A DNA stretch of 64,000 nucleotides from Sphingomonas koreensis. GTDB lineage: Bacteria > Pseudomonadota > Alphaproteobacteria > Sphingomonadales > Sphingomonadaceae. Every line of letters begins with the position of its first letter. Position 1 is the first letter of the stretch. Shown here in pieces: positions 38,008 to 47,253 of the stretch. The translations under genes were made by a program, and so were the position numbers. Location: NCBI GenBank assembly GCA_006438735.1, contig RCZF01000005.1, forward strand, positions 186,001 to 250,000, read 5' to 3'. The notes under the pieces are model-generated. The model searched no databases and had not been told where the DNA came from. It worked only from the letters and a program-made list of their open reading frames with translations.

Positions 38008-40140
38008 TCAGGCGCGGCGAAGATGCAGCACGAACCCGGTCTCGGGATGGAGGCGCGGCGGTTGTAGCCCGACGTTCATCAGCATTTCCCCGCTCACGAT
38101 CATCGCGGCCTGGAATGCTCTGACCAGCGCCGATCGCGCGGGAATCGCACCTGGCCAGACGAGTTCGACCCAATAATCGACGGCGGGATCAAGGCCCGCG
38201 AGCCGCAACGGCGCCGGGAACGAGGCGCGCTGTTCGGTGATGCAGGTGTAGGAGAGCAACGCTTCGCTGCGGTCGGCTGCGACGACCCCGAACGCGATCA
38301 CGCCGCCGGCCGTATCGAGCCGGACCAGATCGCCCGTATGGATCAGCGAACGATGCGCCTTGTGAAGCGCAATACCCGCAGCCAGCTCCGCGGTTTCGGT
38401 ATCGTCCAGCGCGCGAAGGTCGAGTTCCATCCCCATATGGCCGAACATCGCCGTCTGGACGCGTAGCGCCATGGACAGCCGTCGCCCCGTGATGTGACAG
38501 GTCGCCGGCCCGACATGCGCGCCGAGCAGTTCGCCCGGCAGGAAGTTCGAGGCGCCCCGCTGGATCGCGAGCCGATCGAGCGCGTCGTTCGAATCCGACG
38601 TCCAGATGCGATCGGTGCGGGCGAGCACGCCGTAATCGGTGCGGCCTCCGCCCGATGCGCAGCTTTCTATCTCCACCGCGGGATGCGCGGCGCGAAGGCG
38701 ATCAAGGACATCGTACAATCCCAGCACATGCGCGTTGGCCGCAGCCCGGCCGCCACTGCCGCCAGGCTGGCTCAGATCGCGGTTCATGTCCCATTTGAGG
38801 TAAGCGATGTCATGCTCGCGGAGCAGCGTATCGACCGCATCGAACAGATGGTCGCGCACGTCGGGGCGTCCAAAATCGAGCACGAGCTGATGGCGGAATG
38901 GCATCACCGGGGCGGGCGGCGTCGCGAGCGCCCAATCGGGGTGCGCGCGATACAGATCGCTGTCCGGATTGACCATTTCGGGTTCGAGCCACAGGCCGAA
39001 CTCCATCCCAAGGCCTTTGACGTGGTCGATCAGGGGAGCGATCCCGTGCGGATAGATTGCGGGATCGACGCGCCAGTCGCCAAGACCTGCGCTGTCATTC
39101 CTGCGCCCGAGGAACCAGCCATCGTCGAGCACGAACCGCTCTGCGCCGACGGCGGCGGCCGCGTCGGCAAGCGTCATCAGGGTCGTCGGTTCGTGATCGA
39201 AATAGATTGCTTCCCAGCTATTGTAGTGGACCGGGCGCGGCTTGATCCGAAGGCGGGCGTGTTCCGGGCGCGATCGTAAATGGTCGTGGAAGGCCCTCGA
39301 CAGGACGCTGAGGCCATGATCGGTGACCGAAGCGAAGAGATCTGGCGTGCGATAGCTTTCGCCAGGCGCGAGCCGGATTTCGCCGGGGAGCAGCAGCGCT
39401 TCCATCGCGACATGGGCGCGCCCGTCGGCCAGCGTTTCGACGCCGATGCGGTGATTGCCGCTCCACCCGAGATGAAAACCATAAGCGCGGCCGCGCTGTT
39501 CGGTCGTATTGGGTTCGGTCGCAATGATCGCCGGAAAGCTGTCATGGCTGGTGCGGCCCCGCCGATTTTCGCGAGTCCACAACCCCGGCGGGCGCGCCAT
39601 CTCAGGAAGCTGGAATTCGCCCGCCCAACGACCCTCGAAGCCGATCAGACGGGTGATGAATCCGGGCAAAGGGACGACCGGCGTGGCGAGCGCGGCAAGA
39701 TCCAGCACGCCGTCGCCGACATTGCGGATCGCGCTCGACGCCACCAGCATGTCGCCGCCGGGATCCATCGCCAATCGGTGGGTCAGGGCGATTCCGCCTG
39801 CGTCGCATCGGCTCTCGATCGTGAGTTTCCCAGGCGATGGATCGACCGCGACGATCGTCGGATAGGGCGCCCAATCGATACCGCCGCGATGGGAGGAGAG
39901 CCCCGGGCGGCCGGGAAATCCCTGTGCGGCGAGCGGCGTCAGCGCGACCGGCGCTTCGATCGCGGGCGACCCGGGAGCTTCCTCGCGCGCGCCTAGCATC
40001 GCCAACGTAGCCAAATCGGCTTCCTCTGCCAGCTTCGGGCCCCAATAGACGATCGTCGGAACGCCATGCGCCAGGTCGATGATCAGGCTTGCCGTCAGCC
40101 CGTCGAGACGCACTGGAAGCTTAAGGGCGGCATCGATCAT
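38008..40140 (-). CDS. Alpha-galactosidase, glycoside hydrolase family 36
   Basis: The 710-residue enzyme releases terminal alpha-linked galactose. The GH36 nucleophile is D451 in YLKWDMNRDL, and the acid/base is D516 in IWTSDSNDALDRLAIQRG. The N-terminal beta-supersandwich and C-terminal domain fill out the family length. The start at 40140 is supported by TAGGA (minus strand) five bases upstream; earlier in-frame ATGs lack one. No signal peptide, so probably cytoplasmic, acting on imported galactosides. It is divergent from the GH42 operon. Confidence 0.93.
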   Translation of the reverse strand: MIDAALKLPVRLDGLTASLIIDLAHGVPTIVYWGPKLAEEADLATLAMLGAREEAPGSPAIEAPVALTPLAAQGFPGRPGLSSHRGGIDWAPYPTIVAVDPSPGKLTIESRCDAGGIALTHRLAMDPGGDMLVASSAIRNVGDGVLDLAALATPVVPLPGFITRLIGFEGRWAGEFQLPEMARPPGLWTRENRRGRTSHDSFPAIIATEPNTTEQRGRAYGFHLGWSGNHRIGVETLADGRAHVAMEALLLPGEIRLAPGESYRTPDLFASVTDHGLSVLSRAFHDHLRSRPEHARLRIKPRPVHYNSWEAIYFDHEPTTLMTLADAAAAVGAERFVLDDGWFLGRRNDSAGLGDWRVDPAIYPHGIAPLIDHVKGLGMEFGLWLEPEMVNPDSDLYRAHPDWALATPPAPVMPFRHQLVLDFGRPDVRDHLFDAVDTLLREHDIAYLKWDMNRDLSQPGGSGGRAAANAHVLGLYDVLDRLRAAHPAVEIESCASGGGRTDYGVLARTDRIWTSDSNDALDRLAIQRGASNFLPGELLGAHVGPATCHITGRRLSMALRVQTAMFGHMGMELDLRALDDTETAELAAGIALHKAHRSLIHTGDLVRLDTAGGVIAFGVVAADRSEALLSYTCITEQRASFPAPLRLAGLDPAVDYWVELVWPGAIPARSALVRAFQAAMIVSGEMLMNVGLQPPRLHPETGFVLHLRRA

Positions 40141-40344
40141 GCATCCTACTTTCGCGGTTTTGACGGGCGATGTCATCGGCCAAGGTTGACTCGGATTAGT
40201 TATACGATAAATACGCAAAAACATCGAATTGTCCATCCGCTCCGCTCACCGCAGCGATGACGATCGATTGATCGCCAGGCCTTGTCGATCGCGCCCGCTA
40301 TAGAGGCGCGACGACGCGGAGCGACCTGCAAGGAGGGGAAGTGC
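40141..40344. promoter_or_regulatory. Divergent control region of the galactoside cluster
   Basis: This 204-base region between the GH36 and GH42 genes has an AT-rich patch uncommon here. It holds TTGACT (40186-40191) with ATAAAT/TAAATA 15-16 bases on as a possible rightward promoter, and TATAAC on the minus strand as a possible leftward -10. The palindrome TTAT-ACG-ATAA (40200-40210) overlaps both, and a TGAC-N7-GTCA repeat lies at 40161-40175. A regulator could act on both directions. No regulator gene is next to it. Confidence 0.45.
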
Positions 40345-42306
40345 GTGCTGGGCGTCTGCTATTATCCCGAACATTGGCCGGAGCAATGGTGGGCGGAAGA
40401 CGCCGCGCGGATGAAGGCGTTGGGGCTGACGTACGTGCGGATCGGCGAATTCGCCTGGTCGCGGTTCGAGCCCGATCCAGGCGTGTTCGATTTCGCCTGG
40501 TTCGATCGCGCGATCGATACGCTTGGCGCGGCGGGGCTCAAGGTCGTGATCGGCACGCCGACCGCGACGCCGCCCAAATGGTTGATCGACCGTTATCCCG
40601 ACATCCTGCCGGTCGACGTCGATACCGGACGCGTGCGCGGCTTCGGATCGCGGCGGCATTATGACTTCTCGAGCCGCCGCTACCGCGACGCGGCGGTGGC
40701 GATCAGCGAGCGGCTCGCGCGCCGTTACGGCGAGCATCCGGCGGTTGCCGGATGGCAGACCGACAACGAACTCGCCTGCCATCACACCACGCCGAGCGCA
40801 TCGCCCGCCGCGCGCGATGGGTTTCGCGAATGGTGTCGCGCGCGCTACGGTGACGTCGCCGCGCTCAACGCCGCGTGGGGAAACGTATTCTGGTCGCTCG
40901 AGTATCGCGACTTCGAGGAGATCGAGCTTCCGGTCGGCGCGGTTACCGAGTGCAGCCCGGCGCACCGGATGGCGTTCAAACGCTATAGTTCGGATCAGGT
41001 CGTCGCCTTCCACGATGCGATGATTGCAGTGATCCGACGCCATTCGCCCGGCCGGTTCGTCACGCACAATTTCATTCCGATGCACGAGACCGACGTCGAT
41101 AATCATGCGCTTGCGCGCGATCTCGATTTCGCAGCTTATGACAATTATCCGCTGGGGCGGATCGACCTCATGATGGCGCAGGCGCCGGCCGATCAATTCC
41201 GCCGCTATATGCGGACCGGGCACCCCGATTACGGCGCGGTCTTCTTCGATCAGACGCGCGGGCTGACGGGGCGGCGCTTTTGGGTGATGGAGCAGCAGCC
41301 GGGCCCGGTGAACTGGGCCGGCCATAACCCCCGCCCGGCGCCGGGGATGGTGCGGTTGTGGACTTGGGAGGCGTTCGCCCACGGCGCCGACGTCGTGAGC
41401 TACTTCCGCTGGCGACAAGCGCCGTTCGCCCAGGAGCAGATGCACGCAGGCCTCGAACGCCCCGATCGAACGCCGGCGGAAGCGTGGCCCGAGATCGAAC
41501 GCGTTGCGGCGGAACTGGCCACGATCGAGCTTGCCGCCGATCCAATATCGCCGGCGCCGGTCGCCATCATCGTCGATGTCGAGGCGCAGTGGCTCGGCGC
41601 GATCGAGCGACAGGGCGACAGCTATGATTACACCGCGCTGCTGTTCGATTGGTACGGCGCGCTCAGGCGGCTCGGCCTGGACGTCGATTTCATCGCGCCG
41701 GACGGCGATCCAACGCCCTACAAGGTGATCCTTGCCCCCGCGCTCGCCATGCCGACCGAGCGAATGGTGGCGCGGTTGAAGGCTTCGGGCGCTGTGACAC
41801 TGTTCGGTCCCCGATCGGGCGCCAAGACCAAGGACGTCACCATTCCGGACGGCCTGCCACCGGGGGCGTTGCGCGATTTGCTGCCGATCCGGATCCTGTC
41901 GGTCGAGACGATCCGCCCCGATTGTGCAGGTACGATCACCTTCGGCAATACCGACCACGCCAGCATGACATGGCGTGAGGCGATCGATCCTGGCACCTGC
42001 GAGGTGCTCGCGCGCTACGAAGACGACGCGCCGGCGCTGATCGCATCGGGCCGCCATCACTATCTCGCCACGCTGACCGAGCCGTCGCTGCTCGACGCGC
42101 TGTTCGCTTCGCTCTGCGCGAAGGCGGGCGTGCCCACGCAAGCGATGAGCGATTTCGTCCGGGTGCGCGGGCGCGGCACGTTACGCTTTGCGTTCAATTA
42201 TGGTGCCGAGCCGGCGCCGTGTCCGGCGCCAGAGGGCGCCGATTTTCTGATCGGCGGGGCGACGATCGCCCCGCGCGATCTGTCGGTTTGGAGGGTTGCC
42301 GCATGA
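40345..42306 (+). CDS. Beta-galactosidase, glycoside hydrolase family 42
   Basis: The 653-residue enzyme hydrolyses beta-galactosides. The GH42 opening GVCYYPEHWPEQWW sits right at the N-terminus. The acid/base is E142 in WQTDNELACH and the nucleophile E316 in FWVMEQQPG. GTG at 40345 is chosen because AAGGAGGGG lies six bases before it; a longer frame from 40282 contains that ribosome site and is unlikely. No signal peptide is seen. Its stop overlaps the next start, giving an operon with a secreted hydrolase and a symporter. Confidence 0.94.
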   Translation: MLGVCYYPEHWPEQWWAEDAARMKALGLTYVRIGEFAWSRFEPDPGVFDFAWFDRAIDTLGAAGLKVVIGTPTATPPKWLIDRYPDILPVDVDTGRVRGFGSRRHYDFSSRRYRDAAVAISERLARRYGEHPAVAGWQTDNELACHHTTPSASPAARDGFREWCRARYGDVAALNAAWGNVFWSLEYRDFEEIELPVGAVTECSPAHRMAFKRYSSDQVVAFHDAMIAVIRRHSPGRFVTHNFIPMHETDVDNHALARDLDFAAYDNYPLGRIDLMMAQAPADQFRRYMRTGHPDYGAVFFDQTRGLTGRRFWVMEQQPGPVNWAGHNPRPAPGMVRLWTWEAFAHGADVVSYFRWRQAPFAQEQMHAGLERPDRTPAEAWPEIERVAAELATIELAADPISPAPVAIIVDVEAQWLGAIERQGDSYDYTALLFDWYGALRRLGLDVDFIAPDGDPTPYKVILAPALAMPTERMVARLKASGAVTLFGPRSGAKTKDVTIPDGLPPGALRDLLPIRILSVETIRPDCAGTITFGNTDHASMTWREAIDPGTCEVLARYEDDAPALIASGRHHYLATLTEPSLLDALFASLCAKAGVPTQAMSDFVRVRGRGTLRFAFNYGAEPAPCPAPEGADFLIGGATIAPRDLSVWRVAA

Positions 42307-43661
42307 TGACGCGTTGGATGGCCGGGCTGCTTGCGCTCGCCGCGCCTGTAGCGGCGCAAACTTCCGATCCATCGCCCATCGCGGCCGACGCCCCCGAACT
42401 CGCGCCGCGGGGTGGGCTGCCGGTTGGCACGCAGACGATGACCTTCACCGATCCGAACCGAATCGATGTGCTGAAGCCGGTTGCCGGCGGTGGTTTCGCG
42501 CGCGATGCCCGGATACTCCCGATCACGATCTGGTATCCCGCCGATGCCGCGGCCACAGGGCGGCAACGCATCACCTATTCGATGCCCGCGCCGTTTCTGG
42601 GCGGGCGAAAGAGCGATCCTGATCTGATGCTGAGCTTTCCCGGCCAGGCGGCGCGCGATGCCGCGCCGGCGGCGGGGCGGTTTCCGCTGGTGGTGCTGTC
42701 GCATGGCTATAACAACCGCGCGGTGGGGTTCAGCGATCTTGCCGAGAATCTGGCGTCCAAGGGCTATGTCGTCGTTTCGATCGAGCATGGCGACATCGAT
42801 CCGGCCACGGTCGATTCGCCGCAGACGTCGTTCCTCGGCGTGCTCATCAACCGCAGCGCCGACCAGCGTTTCGTCATCGGCCAGGTTGCGCGGCGCGCAG
42901 CCGAGGATCGCAGCGGCGTGTTCGCTCATATCGATGCCGCTCGGATGGCGCTCGCGGGCTATTCGATGGGAGGATATGGCGCGATCACCAGCGCCGGCGC
43001 GGGATACGATCCGACGTCGCCAGTGATGGCGATGGTGCCGAAGGGACTGCTCGCCGGATCGATGGAAGCCGACGACAAGCCGGTGCCGGGGCTGAAGGCG
43101 CTGATCCTGTTCGGTCCCTGGGGCGGCGCGCCGACCACGCGGATGTGGACGCCGGCTGCGCTCGCGCGAATCACCGCGCCGACATTGATGATCGATGGCG
43201 ATCGCGATGACATCGTCGATTATGCTCAAGGCACGCACTGGCTGTTCGATCAGATGGCGGGATCGGACCGCTATCTCCTCACCTATCGCGAGGCGCGGCA
43301 CAATATCGCGATGAATGCCGCGCCGCCGTCGGTCGCGAACGATTATCTCTACATCGACAAGTTCAACGAGCCGGTGTGGAGCAAGGGGCGCATTCTGGCG
43401 GTCAATGCGCATATGATCACGGCCTTCCTCGATCTCCACCTGAAGGGGATGAGCGACCGCGCAAGCTATCTGAACGTGCCGACCGCCAGCGCCGACGATG
43501 GCGTCTGGCCGCTGAAGGAGGGCGAGGCATCAGGCGCGGCTTATGCGCAACCGACCGGGCCGACAGCCACCTATTGGCGCGGCTTCCATCGCCGCTGGGC
43601 GCTGGGCATTGCGCTCGATCACGGCGCTCCGGCGAAGGGCGGCGCGCATGGAACTCGGTAA
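42303..43661 (+). CDS. Secreted alpha/beta hydrolase
   Basis: The 452-residue protein has a short signal peptide (MMTRWMAGLLALAAPVAAQ). The alpha/beta-hydrolase core resembles dienelactone-hydrolase or platelet-activating-factor-acetylhydrolase-like enzymes, with PLVVLSHGYNN and nucleophile S221 in GYSMGGYG. IDGDRDDIV and a later His (REARHNIA) are the likely acid and base. It probably acts in the periplasm as an esterase, perhaps removing acyl groups from galactosides; that link is inferred from the operon. It overlaps GH42 by four bases and the symporter gene by 14. Confidence 0.8.
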   Translation: MMTRWMAGLLALAAPVAAQTSDPSPIAADAPELAPRGGLPVGTQTMTFTDPNRIDVLKPVAGGGFARDARILPITIWYPADAAATGRQRITYSMPAPFLGGRKSDPDLMLSFPGQAARDAAPAAGRFPLVVLSHGYNNRAVGFSDLAENLASKGYVVVSIEHGDIDPATVDSPQTSFLGVLINRSADQRFVIGQVARRAAEDRSGVFAHIDAARMALAGYSMGGYGAITSAGAGYDPTSPVMAMVPKGLLAGSMEADDKPVPGLKALILFGPWGGAPTTRMWTPAALARITAPTLMIDGDRDDIVDYAQGTHWLFDQMAGSDRYLLTYREARHNIAMNAAPPSVANDYLYIDKFNEPVWSKGRILAVNAHMITAFLDLHLKGMSDRASYLNVPTASADDGVWPLKEGEASGAAYAQPTGPTATYWRGFHRRWALGIALDHGAPAKGGAHGTR

Positions 43662-45117
43662 TATCCAGATTTGGATTTGCGTCTTCCTGACGCTTGCGAT
43701 TGCCGCCGCCACTTTCTGGCAGGTCAAGCGGATCGGCGGGCGCTCCGGCAATTCGGCGCGTGAATTCTTCCTCGCCAACAAAGGGTTGTCCTGGTTCTTC
43801 GTCGCCGGATCGATCACCATCACCAATCTGTCGAGCGAACAACTCGTCGGCAGCAACGGCAACCAGATGGCGCTGCTCGCGTGGTGGGAATTGTCTGCGG
43901 TGGCGGGCCTGCTGATGCTCGCGCTGGTGTTCCTTCCGATCTATTACCGTTACCAATGCACGACCGTGACCGAGCTGCTCGAAAAGCGGTATAACAATGC
44001 CAACGTTCGTGCGGCGATCGCTGGCCTGTTCCTGGTCGGCAACATCGTCATCTATCAGCCGATCATGCTTTACACCGGCGCGCTGCTGATGAAATCGATG
44101 TTCGGGCTCGACACGCCGATCATCGTGCTAGCGGCGATCTTCGGCATCGCCGGCGCCGCTTATGCTATCATCGGCGGGCTCCGCGCCGTCGCCATCACCG
44201 ACACGTTCAGCGGCATCCTCCTGCTCGGCATGGGTACGCTTGTCGTCTACCTGGCGCTGGGCGCGATTCATTACGATTTCAGCGGCATCCCGCCCGAGCG
44301 CCTGACCATGATCGGCGGCCCCGACAGCCCGATACCCTGGCCGACGCTGCTGACCGGGATGATCTTCATCCAGATGTTCTATTGGTCGACCAATCAGACG
44401 ATCACGCAAAAGGCGATGGGATCGCCCAATTTGAAGGAAGCCCAAAAGGGATTGTTCGCCGCTATCGTGCTGCGCGTGCTGATCATTCCGCCGATGGTCG
44501 TCATCCCGGGTATCGTTTCCTACAAGTTGTTCGGCGACATCGGCGATCAGGCTTATGGCCGGATCGTCCATGCGGTGTTGCCCAGCTGGCTGTCGGGCTT
44601 GTTCGCCGCCGCCATCGCGTCGGCGGTGCTTGCGCATTTCTCGAGCATCATCAATTCGTCGGCCGCGCTCTACGTCTGCGATCTTCACCAGACATATATC
44701 GACAAGAACCCCAACGTCGCTCGGCTAAGCGGCTGGATGAGCGCCGGCTTCGTCGTGATCGCCATCGCGCTGGTGCCGGTTTACAACGGCGCGGACAGCA
44801 TCATCAATCTGGTCCAGCAATTGAACGGCCTCACCAGCATGCCAGTGCTGTCGGTGTTCATCGTCGGGCTGTTGTTCCGAAATGTCGATGCGCGCGCGGC
44901 GATCGCGGGGCTGATCTTCGGGATCGGGCTCTATGCGGTGTTCACATTCGCCTGGACGCCGATCCATTATATTCATCTGATGACGGTGACGCTGTTTGCC
45001 TCGGTCGGCTTCGCGCTCGCGGTCAACAGATTCGCGTTCGGCAACATCGCGGTGCCGATCTGGCAGCGAAAGGGGCGTGATGCCGATCCGATCGTTGCGA
45101 CGCCGCCGGTGAGGTAG
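43648..45117 (+). CDS. Sodium/solute symporter (SSS family)
   Basis: The 489-residue membrane protein has about 13-14 hydrophobic segments and SSS features: AREFFLANKGLSWFFVAGSI, then SITITNLSSEQLVGSNGNQM, and SAVLAHFSSIINSSAALYVC. It resembles the sugar-transporting SGLT-like branch. Position behind GH42 suggests it imports galactosides or galactose with Na+; the substrate is not proven. The first residues overlap the hydrolase gene, consistent with coupled translation. Confidence 0.85.
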   Translation: MELGNIQIWICVFLTLAIAAATFWQVKRIGGRSGNSAREFFLANKGLSWFFVAGSITITNLSSEQLVGSNGNQMALLAWWELSAVAGLLMLALVFLPIYYRYQCTTVTELLEKRYNNANVRAAIAGLFLVGNIVIYQPIMLYTGALLMKSMFGLDTPIIVLAAIFGIAGAAYAIIGGLRAVAITDTFSGILLLGMGTLVVYLALGAIHYDFSGIPPERLTMIGGPDSPIPWPTLLTGMIFIQMFYWSTNQTITQKAMGSPNLKEAQKGLFAAIVLRVLIIPPMVVIPGIVSYKLFGDIGDQAYGRIVHAVLPSWLSGLFAAAIASAVLAHFSSIINSSAALYVCDLHQTYIDKNPNVARLSGWMSAGFVVIAIALVPVYNGADSIINLVQQLNGLTSMPVLSVFIVGLLFRNVDARAAIAGLIFGIGLYAVFTFAWTPIHYIHLMTVTLFASVGFALAVNRFAFGNIAVPIWQRKGRDADPIVATPPVR

Positions 45118-45289
45118 CTGCGCGACATCACGCTTCGTGTCACCGGTCGGCAACAAGTCACGCCGTCCGCCTATCGGAAATGCGCGCTAACCCCGGTCGG
45201 CCGAGCGGACGATCGCCGCTTTGTCATCTCGGACGCGGGCTTTACTCATCGCTCCTTTAGCAATGACAGCATGAGAACGGGGAAGCACA

Positions 45290-45637
45290 ATGACGACGAT
45301 CTACGGCATCAAGAATTGCGACACGATGAAAAAGGCGCGTGCGTGGCTGATGGCGCAAGGCGTTGACCATGACTTTTACGATTATAAGAAGGAGGGCGTG
45401 GAAGCCGCGCAGTTGGCGCACTGGGCCGACCGCGTCGGTTGGGAGAAATTGCTCAATCGCGCCGGCACGACGTTCCGCAAAGTGCCGGAGAGTGATCGCG
45501 CGAATCTCGATCGCGACAAGGCAATCGCGTTGATGGTGGCGCAGCCGTCGCTGATCAAGCGGCCGGTGCTCGAGCACGGCGAGACGCTTCTCGTCGGTTT
45601 TAAGCCCGATGCCTATGCGGCGGCGTTCGCGGGTTGA
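45290..45637 (+). CDS. ArsC/Spx-like protein (YffB type)
   Basis: The 115-residue protein has the thioredoxin-fold ArsC-like start (TIYGIKNCDTMKKARAWL) with a single active cysteine in CDTM and the family's FRKVPES/ LIKRPVLE segments. YffB-type proteins are uncharacterised relatives of arsenate reductase and Spx; arsenate reduction should not be assumed. It stands alone, with a 172-base spacer upstream. Confidence 0.87.
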   Translation: MTTIYGIKNCDTMKKARAWLMAQGVDHDFYDYKKEGVEAAQLAHWADRVGWEKLLNRAGTTFRKVPESDRANLDRDKAIALMVAQPSLIKRPVLEHGETLLVGFKPDAYAAAFAG

Positions 45638-45698
45638 CGCCTTGCCGGGCTGCCCGGCGCTTCCGATATGGCGGTTAGCCTTACCGAGGAGCCAATTG

Positions 45699-45980
45699 AT
45701 GCCCACCGCCCGCTGGAACGATACGATCATCGCGCAATCCGACGACACCGTCGTCGTCGAGGGCAATCACTATTTTCCCACCGAATCGGTGAACGCCGAA
45801 CTCTTCGAGGACAGCGCGACGCAGACGCATTGCCCGTGGAAAGGCAAGGCGAGCTACAAGACGATCGTCGTCGATGGAAAACGCAATCCCGACGCCGCCT
45901 GGTATTATCCCGACCCCAAGTCTGCCGCTGCTGAAATCAAGGGCCGTTTCGCGTTCTGGAAGGGTGTTGCGGTGGAATGA
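45699..45980 (+). CDS. DUF427 domain protein
   Basis: The 93-residue protein matches DUF427 throughout (SDDTVVVEGNHYFPTESVNA; THCPWKGKASYKTIVVDGK; AAWYYPDPKSAAAEIKGRFA). The fold is a small beta-rich domain with conserved CPWKG. No biochemical function is known for the family. GAGGAG before 45699 decides the start. The frame opens upstream in a region that overlaps the ArsC-like gene. Confidence 0.88.
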   Translation: MPTARWNDTIIAQSDDTVVVEGNHYFPTESVNAELFEDSATQTHCPWKGKASYKTIVVDGKRNPDAAWYYPDPKSAAAEIKGRFAFWKGVAVE

Positions 45981-46040
45981 TGGTTATTGCCTCGGCGTAA
46001 CGAAAGGCGCATTTTTCCGGGGATAGATCGGGAGAATGCG

Positions 46041-46475
46041 ATGACGGCAATCGAGAAACCGCCCGCCTGGTTCTGGATCGTCGCGGCCCTGCTGCTGCTG
46101 TGGGAAGCGGTCGGCGTATATGCCTGTTTCGACCAGGTGCGGCTCGGGCCGGACGCGTGGCCCAACAACGCTGATTATGATCGCGCGCTCTATGCGTCGC
46201 TGCCGGTCTGGTACAATTGGGTGTATGCGATCGCGACGGGCGCGGGGCTGATCGGGGCGATTGCGTTGATCGCGCGCCGATCGATCGCGACGCCGCTGTT
46301 GATCGTCTCGCTCGTCGCGATCGTGGTGATGTTCGGCTATGTGCTCGGCGCTACCGATTTGATCGCGCACAAGGGCTTCGCCACCGCGGCCGGTTTTCCG
46401 ATCGTGATCTTTCTGCTCGGTTTACTGGCGGTCTATCTGGCGCGGCTCGCCGGGAAGCGCGGCTGGCTCAGCTAG
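46041..46475 (+). CDS. Four-helix membrane protein of unknown function
   Basis: The 144-residue protein has four hydrophobic segments (near 8-28, 55-78, 83-103 and 114-136) and a periplasmic-looking loop with Trp and Tyr between the first two. GGGAGA precedes the ATG at 46041 by about six bases, and the upstream extension of the frame is not supported. Related sphingomonad proteins are sometimes labelled sugar transporters without evidence. Convergent with the HTH gene. Confidence 0.65.
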   Translation: MTAIEKPPAWFWIVAALLLLWEAVGVYACFDQVRLGPDAWPNNADYDRALYASLPVWYNWVYAIATGAGLIGAIALIARRSIATPLLIVSLVAIVVMFGYVLGATDLIAHKGFATAAGFPIVIFLLGLLAVYLARLAGKRGWLS

Positions 46476-46482
46476 CCCGCGG

Positions 46483-46701
46483 TCATCCGGCTTCCTGCCA
46501 CTGGAATATCTCGTCGAGCGGCTTGCCGAAGACATGCGCGATGCGAAACGCGGCTTCCAGCGTCGGCGAATATTTGCCCGATTCGATCGCGGCGATCGTC
46601 TGACGCGTCACGCCGATTCGCTCGCCGAGTTCCGCCTGGGTCATTTCGCCGGCGAGAAAGCGCAGCGTGCGGATGTGGTTGGTGATCGCGGGCTTAGCCA
46701 T
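46483..46701 (-). CDS. XRE-family HTH regulator
   Basis: The 72-residue protein is almost only an XRE helix-turn-helix (IRTLRFLAGEMTQAELGERI; GVTRQTIAAIESGKYSPTLE). It ends AHVFGKPLDEIFQWQEAG, as in YozG/YgzD-type regulators. It overlaps the end of the upstream membrane-protein gene by eight bases. This small HTH plus membrane protein pair recurs in many bacteria with unknown function; autoregulation is likely. GTG at 46710 is an alternative start. Confidence 0.88.
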   Translation of the reverse strand: MAKPAITNHIRTLRFLAGEMTQAELGERIGVTRQTIAAIESGKYSPTLEAAFRIAHVFGKPLDEIFQWQEAG

Positions 46702-47131
46702 GCCAGCCACGCCGATAGCTGAGAATGACGAGGATGTACCGGGTAGCCTCGGCGATCACCAGCGCAAGCAGCGCCGCGTTGATGATCTTCCAGCGGGCAT
46801 CGCTGAACGGCATCACCACGCCGACCAGGATCATCCCCACCATCAGCACGAAATAGGCAGCGCTGGCGCCGCGGCGCGCGATCGCCCTGTCGCGTTCGTC
46901 GGGCTTGGCCTGCGCCTCACGCCGCGCGCGGATCGCCAGGATCGCGCTGGCTACCGCCACGACGATCGCCTGGACGATCGTCACGCTGCCGAACAGCACC
47001 AGCCCGTGGACCGTCCGTGGGCCTGCCGGCTCGCCGGGATCGAAGCTCGCGAACAGCAAAGCGAAATAGATCGAATAAGCGATGAGCATCGACACCAGCG
47101 TCACCCATGCCAGCTTTTCCCTGAATGCCAT
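46694..47131 (-). CDS. Membrane partner protein of the HTH regulator
   Basis: The 145-residue protein has about four hydrophobic segments in pairs (VTLVSMLIAYSIYFALLFA; LVLFGSVTIVQAIVVAVASA; and two near the end) separated by charged loops (RARREAQAKPDERDRAIARR). It resembles the DUF2178-like group. GGAG lies six bases before the ATG at 47131 (minus strand), which decides this over an ATG at 47143. The membrane protein is translated first and the HTH second. Confidence 0.75.
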   Translation of the reverse strand: MAFREKLAWVTLVSMLIAYSIYFALLFASFDPGEPAGPRTVHGLVLFGSVTIVQAIVVAVASAILAIRARREAQAKPDERDRAIARRGASAAYFVLMVGMILVGVVMPFSDARWKIINAALLALVIAEATRYILVILSYRRGWHG

Positions 47132-47162
47132 TTCCGACTCCATGTTTATATCCACTGACGCA

Positions 47163-47203
47163 ATGTAAAGAAAAACGAACACGGAGTCTATCGATTCTTA
47201 CAT
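47163..47203. promoter_or_regulatory. Inverted repeat in the HTH-panB intergenic region
   Basis: ATGTAAAGAA (47163-47172) and TTCTTACAT (47195-47203) are near-perfect inverted copies about three helical turns apart, in an AT-rich patch upstream of the HTH-pair genes. It could be the regulator's operator. Confidence 0.4.
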
Positions 47204-47253
47204 GATCGCGCTGCGACTGGCGAAGCGTTGCCGTACACGCTAGAGGCGCGTCC

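Noticed and set aside
40282-40344. Longer N-terminus of the GH42 protein
   Set aside because: The extra 21 residues would be read through the strong AAGGAGGGG ribosome site, and GH42 proteins start at the GVCYYPEHW block.
40246-42141. 631-residue minus-strand frame opposite the GH42 gene
   Set aside because: Shadow of a GH42 enzyme with both catalytic glutamates present.
45118-45289. Gene or RNA in the gap after the symporter gene
   Set aside because: No frame with protein-like sequence, no strong hairpin with a U-run and no promoter of good quality was seen.
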